From Thermoflexales bacterium (lineage in GTDB: Bacteria; Chloroflexota; Anaerolineae; B4-G1; SLSP01): a stretch of DNA of 7,670 bases. Shown piece by piece: positions 5,678-7,670 of the stretch. A model generated the notes under the pieces. It saw only the letters and a list, made by a program, of their open reading frames with translations. It did no database searches and was not told where the DNA came from. The number at the start of each line of letters is the position of its first letter. Within the stretch, counting starts at the first letter, position 1. Location of the stretch: contig SLSP01000515.1 in the NCBI GenBank assembly GCA_007130345.1, positions 1 through 7,670 on the forward strand, read 5' to 3'. A program made the position numbers and the translations under genes.

Positions 5678-6556
5678 CTACTCTGTGGCGAATGACCATG
5701 AGTATGTGAAGGTCTCCCCATCATAGTTGCCGCTGACCGAGACTTCGATGTGACTCTGCGCGGGTAACGTCTCCGGCGCGATGTGGATCCCTTTGTGATT
5801 AACCGGAAGCTCTGTGGTCACGGTGTGGGCGATGGCCCCGCCCCCCACGACCGTTACACTGGTGGTATGCACTGTCGGCGTGGGGCCGAAGTATCGCCAG
5901 TTGAGCGTGATAGGGTATTGCGTAGCGGGCACGTCTATCTGTCCAGGCGCGGGATAGCGCACGGGCCAGTGAGGATAATCGGAATCTGCACCCGAATTGA
6001 AGGTGGATAATACGTCCAGCGCCGCGCCCGCGCGGTGATTGCTCGCGGTGTAGAATCCATACCCGAAGGTGGGCGTAGTTGGGTAAAGCAGCCAGAGCCG
6101 ATGGCCTACCGATCTCATCCAACAGTCGATAGAGTGATAAGGTTCCCAGTAGGGCCGCGAGGAAGCTCCACCTAACCACGCATTGCCATGCTGCGCGCAA
6201 ATCTGCCCGGACGCCGTGTGCCAAGGGCTATCCGTGCATTGATTGTGCGTCAGATGATTCTCTTCCGCCATATACTGGGCATGTTGGTAGCAGTTATCCT
6301 TCAGCACCACGTCAAACGTTACCGCCGGAGAACCAGCCACCGCACGGAAGTAATTCACGTAAGAGGGGACATCATTCTTATCTTCAGGGGGAGAGGGAGG
6401 CAAAGATTCGGCGCGGCGTACCAGGGGCAAGAACACGCGCGGCGTCAAGGTTTGCTCTGGTACGAATTCGGCCAACACAAATAGGCTTGTGCCAATAGTG
6501 ATCAGACAACAGAAAATCAGCCCCCATATCCAGCGATTTGTCAATTTCGCTTTCAT
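5678..6556 (-). CDS. Secreted or membrane-anchored CAP (SCP/PR-1)-domain protein with C-terminal beta domain
   Basis: 292 aa from ATG 6556, with GAGGAG 7 bases upstream. Residues about 9-29 form one hydrophobic signal or anchor helix. Then comes the linker TPRVFLPLVRR, a proline-rich FLPLV motif often seen in Chloroflexota exported proteins (recalled). The CAP domain runs from about 65 to 185. His92 (CYQHAQYMAEEN) and His152 in CWMRSVGHRLWLL match the two cavity histidines. The 'GENI' region is replaced by QICAQHGNAWLGG. Cys89, 107, 120 and 145 could form disulfides outside the cell. Residues about 205-292 (YPAPGQIDVPATQYPI ... FTYSWSFATE) look like an Ig-like beta-sandwich that often follows bacterial CAP domains. 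Bacterial CAP proteins bind lipids or wall components and their functions are mostly unknown. It lies 26 bp after the DsrE-family gene, probably in one operon. Confidence 0.85.
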   Translation of the reverse strand: MKAKLTNRWIWGLIFCCLITIGTSLFVLAEFVPEQTLTPRVFLPLVRRAESLPPSPPEDKNDVPSYVNYFRAVAGSPAVTFDVVLKDNCYQHAQYMAEENHLTHNQCTDSPWHTASGQICAQHGNAWLGGASSRPYWEPYHSIDCWMRSVGHRLWLLYPTTPTFGYGFYTASNHRAGAALDVLSTFNSGADSDYPHWPVRYPAPGQIDVPATQYPITLNWRYFGPTPTVHTTSVTVVGGGAIAHTVTTELPVNHKGIHIAPETLPAQSHIEVSVSGNYDGETFTYSWSFATE

Positions 6557-6582
6557 TCCGCATCTCCTCGTAAAAACACTTG

Positions 6583-6927
6583 TTAGATGGTCAGTAACAC
6601 CTCGTCGCTTTTGAGTACGTGGGTCAACGCGATGCCGAGATATTGCACATCCACGCCGAGGGCTTCCAGGGACGCGGTGACGCCCAACTCATCGGCGCAC
6701 GCTTTGCACGCGGTGACGTAGATACCGCGTTCCATTGCGCCTTTGACCAAGCTTTGCATATCGATGTTCTCGCTGACCAGCTTCGCCGTCGCGCCCCAGA
6801 TCACCAGCGTGACTTGCTCCCACCAGCCGAACTTCATCGAGTTCATCGCGTACATAAAGACCATCTTTTCCGCCGTGATGACGTTGTCGGTTGTCCACAA
6901 GATATACAGATGTTTCTTCTCACTCAT
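6583..6927 (-). CDS. DsrE-family small cytoplasmic protein
   Basis: 114 aa from ATG 6927, chosen because AAGGAG lies 6 bases upstream; the in-frame ATG at 7008 would read through the tandem repeat and has no such site. The text HLYILWTTDN, MVFMYAMNSMKFGWWEQVTLVIWGATAKLV, VTACKACADELGV and YLGIALTHVLKSDEVLLTI follows the DsrE fold (alternating beta and alpha). Cys74 and Cys77 form a CxxC in the 'ACKACAD' loop, conserved in this subgroup. DsrE/TusD relatives relay sulfur as persulfide, but this single-gene subgroup is found without dsr or tus genes and its role is not established. No sulfur-metabolism gene is near. It probably shares a transcript with the CAP and methyltransferase genes. Confidence 0.87.
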   Translation of the reverse strand: MSEKKHLYILWTTDNVITAEKMVFMYAMNSMKFGWWEQVTLVIWGATAKLVSENIDMQSLVKGAMERGIYVTACKACADELGVTASLEALGVDVQYLGIALTHVLKSDEVLLTI

Positions 6928-6976
6928 AATATTCTCCTTGCAAATGGCAGATAGCAAAATTTGGGGGAAGTGATCT

Positions 6977-7018
6977 TCACGTTTGACGCCTGACGTTTGA
7001 CGTTTCACGCCTCACATA
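6977..7018. repeat. Tandem 7-bp repeat, consensus T(G/C)ACG(T/C)(T/C)
   Basis: Consecutive heptamers are TCACGTT, TGACGCC, TGACGTT, TGACGTT and TCACGCC (6977-7011), followed by the degenerate TCACATA (7012-7018). The last unit contains the GH31 stop codon (7012-7014), so the array starts exactly where that gene ends. Together with an AT-richer stretch it fills the 84-bp gap before the DsrE-family gene. Heptameric arrays of this kind are known in cyanobacteria and filamentous Chloroflexota; whether this one is dispersed needs a genome search. Confidence 0.78.
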
Positions 7019-7670
7019 TCCCCTCGCCAATAATGCACCGTCACGTCGCCGGGCAAGTTCACCAGGTGCCCGGCTTCGTCCACGTCGATGCGCGTGGTCT
7101 CAAAGGTGAGGCCAAAGCGGGGCGGCCCGAAGGCCCAGATTTCCTCAAGCTGCACGCCCGGTTCCAACTCGCCGACGTGCTGCACTGCCGGGCCGAGGGG
7201 CAGCAGGTAGCCCTCCCGCCCGTAGATGGGCAGCTTGTCCAGCGGGATGGTGCGCGTCAGCGTCCGCCCGCCCGCGACGCGCTCGCCCGTCCAGATGTCG
7301 TACCAGATGCCGCGCGGCAGGTAGAACTCAACTTCGCCGCCATCCGCCAGCACCGGCGCGACGAAGAGCGCGGGGCCGAGCATGTACTGCTCTTCGAAGG
7401 CGCGCGCCACCCGATCGTCGGGAAAGGCCAGCGGCATCGCGCGCATCACGGGGAGGCCGGTCGCGCGGGCTTCGACGGCGCACGCTTCCAGGTAGGGCAG
7501 CAGGCGATAGCGCCACGCCAGCCATTCTCGCGTGATGGCCTCGGCCTCCTCGCCGAAGGCCCACGGCTCGCGGGGCGTCGTGCCGTGGAAGCGCGTGTGC
7601 GACGTCATCACGCCCACCTGCATCGAGCGGACGTAGTGTTCGGGCGAGGGCATCGCGCCGTAGAAGCCGC
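7012..7670 (-). CDS. GH31 glycoside hydrolase, YicI-like alpha-xylosidase or alpha-glucosidase (partial, C-terminal 218 residues)
   Basis: The frame is open to the right edge, where it reads GFYGAMPSPEHYVRSMQVGV, the GH31 segment just after the catalytic acid/base ('GGFxGxPxPELYxRW'). The text continues SHTRFHGTTPREPWAFGEEA, then YRLLPYLEACAVEARATGLPVMRAMPLAFPDD, YMLGPALFVAPVL and EVEFYLPRGIWYDIWTGE, which is the end of the (beta/alpha)8 barrel and the proximal beta domain. The phrases FPDDRVARAFEEQYMLG and FYLPRGIWYDIW follow Escherichia coli YicI closely, favouring alpha-xylosidase, which releases xylose from isoprimeverose-type ends. The nucleophile and acid/base lie outside the window, so specificity is not settled. 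The internal ATG at 7653 is not the start. It appears to be the promoter-proximal gene of the visible operon. Confidence 0.9.
   Translation of the reverse strand, partial: GFYGAMPSPEHYVRSMQVGVMTSHTRFHGTTPREPWAFGEEAEAITREWLAWRYRLLPYLEACAVEARATGLPVMRAMPLAFPDDRVARAFEEQYMLGPALFVAPVLADGGEVEFYLPRGIWYDIWTGERVAGGRTLTRTIPLDKLPIYGREGYLLPLGPAVQHVGELEPGVQLEEIWAFGPPRFGLTFETTRIDVDEAGHLVNLPGDVTVHYWRGDM

Noticed and set aside
6928..7008. 27-codon N-terminal extension of the DsrE-family protein
   Set aside because: It would translate the heptamer array and has no ribosome binding site, whereas ATG 6927 has AAGGAG at correct spacing and matches the family start.
6977..7018. CRISPR array
   Set aside because: Units are only 7 bp, directly adjacent and without unique spacers; no cas gene is present.

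Overview
The window looks like a piece of a GC-rich bacterial chromosome, most plausibly from Chloroflexota (Anaerolineae or a relative). This is an inference from gene style rather than a marker gene. The secreted CAP protein has a proline-rich FLPLV motif just after its membrane anchor, the intergenic spaces carry palindromic and heptameric repeats, and a YicI-type GH31, a DsrE-family protein and an AftB/ZomB-like GT-C enzyme sit side by side. No rRNA, tRNA, CRISPR array or transposase gene is visible.

Plus strand, 1-2902: the last 43 codons of ruvA; then a short lipoprotein related to type I periplasmic (branched-chain amino acid type) binding proteins but much shorter than that family; then, overlapping it by 4 bases, a large polytopic GT-C glycosyltransferase. 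The lipoprotein's signal peptide is encoded across a perfect 12-bp palindrome.

Minus strand, 4944-2917: a two-gene cassette that reads as a candidate phage-defence or nucleic-acid-processing module. A SMC/OLD-type AAA ATPase of 414 aa without its own nuclease domain is followed, with a 13-bp overlap, by a 233-aa DUF4276-like protein with a TOPRIM-type layout. The cassette has its own near-consensus promoter (TTGGCA, 17 nt, TATAAT). A long inverted repeat is placed so that only read-through RNA, not the cassette's own transcript, could fold over the ATPase ribosome binding site and start codon. The cassette lies between two copies of a 25-bp repeat (22 of 25 identical). The downstream copy encodes the last seven residues and stop of the DUF4276-like gene. 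The upstream copy is the first part of a larger element of three consecutive hairpins.

Minus strand, 7670-5031: a probable operon transcribed in the order GH31 glycosidase (partial, C-terminal part only), DsrE-family protein, secreted CAP-domain protein and class I SAM methyltransferase, with gaps of 84, 26 and 29 bp. A tandem 7-bp repeat lies between the GH31 and DsrE genes and starts at the GH31 stop codon. The triple-hairpin element starts at the methyltransferase stop codon, so it separates this operon from the ATPase cassette, which points the same way.

The most unusual parts are the self-contained ATPase/DUF4276-like cassette, its apparent foldback protection against read-through, the Ala in place of the usual TOPRIM glutamate, and the way repeats sit on, and in two cases encode, gene ends.
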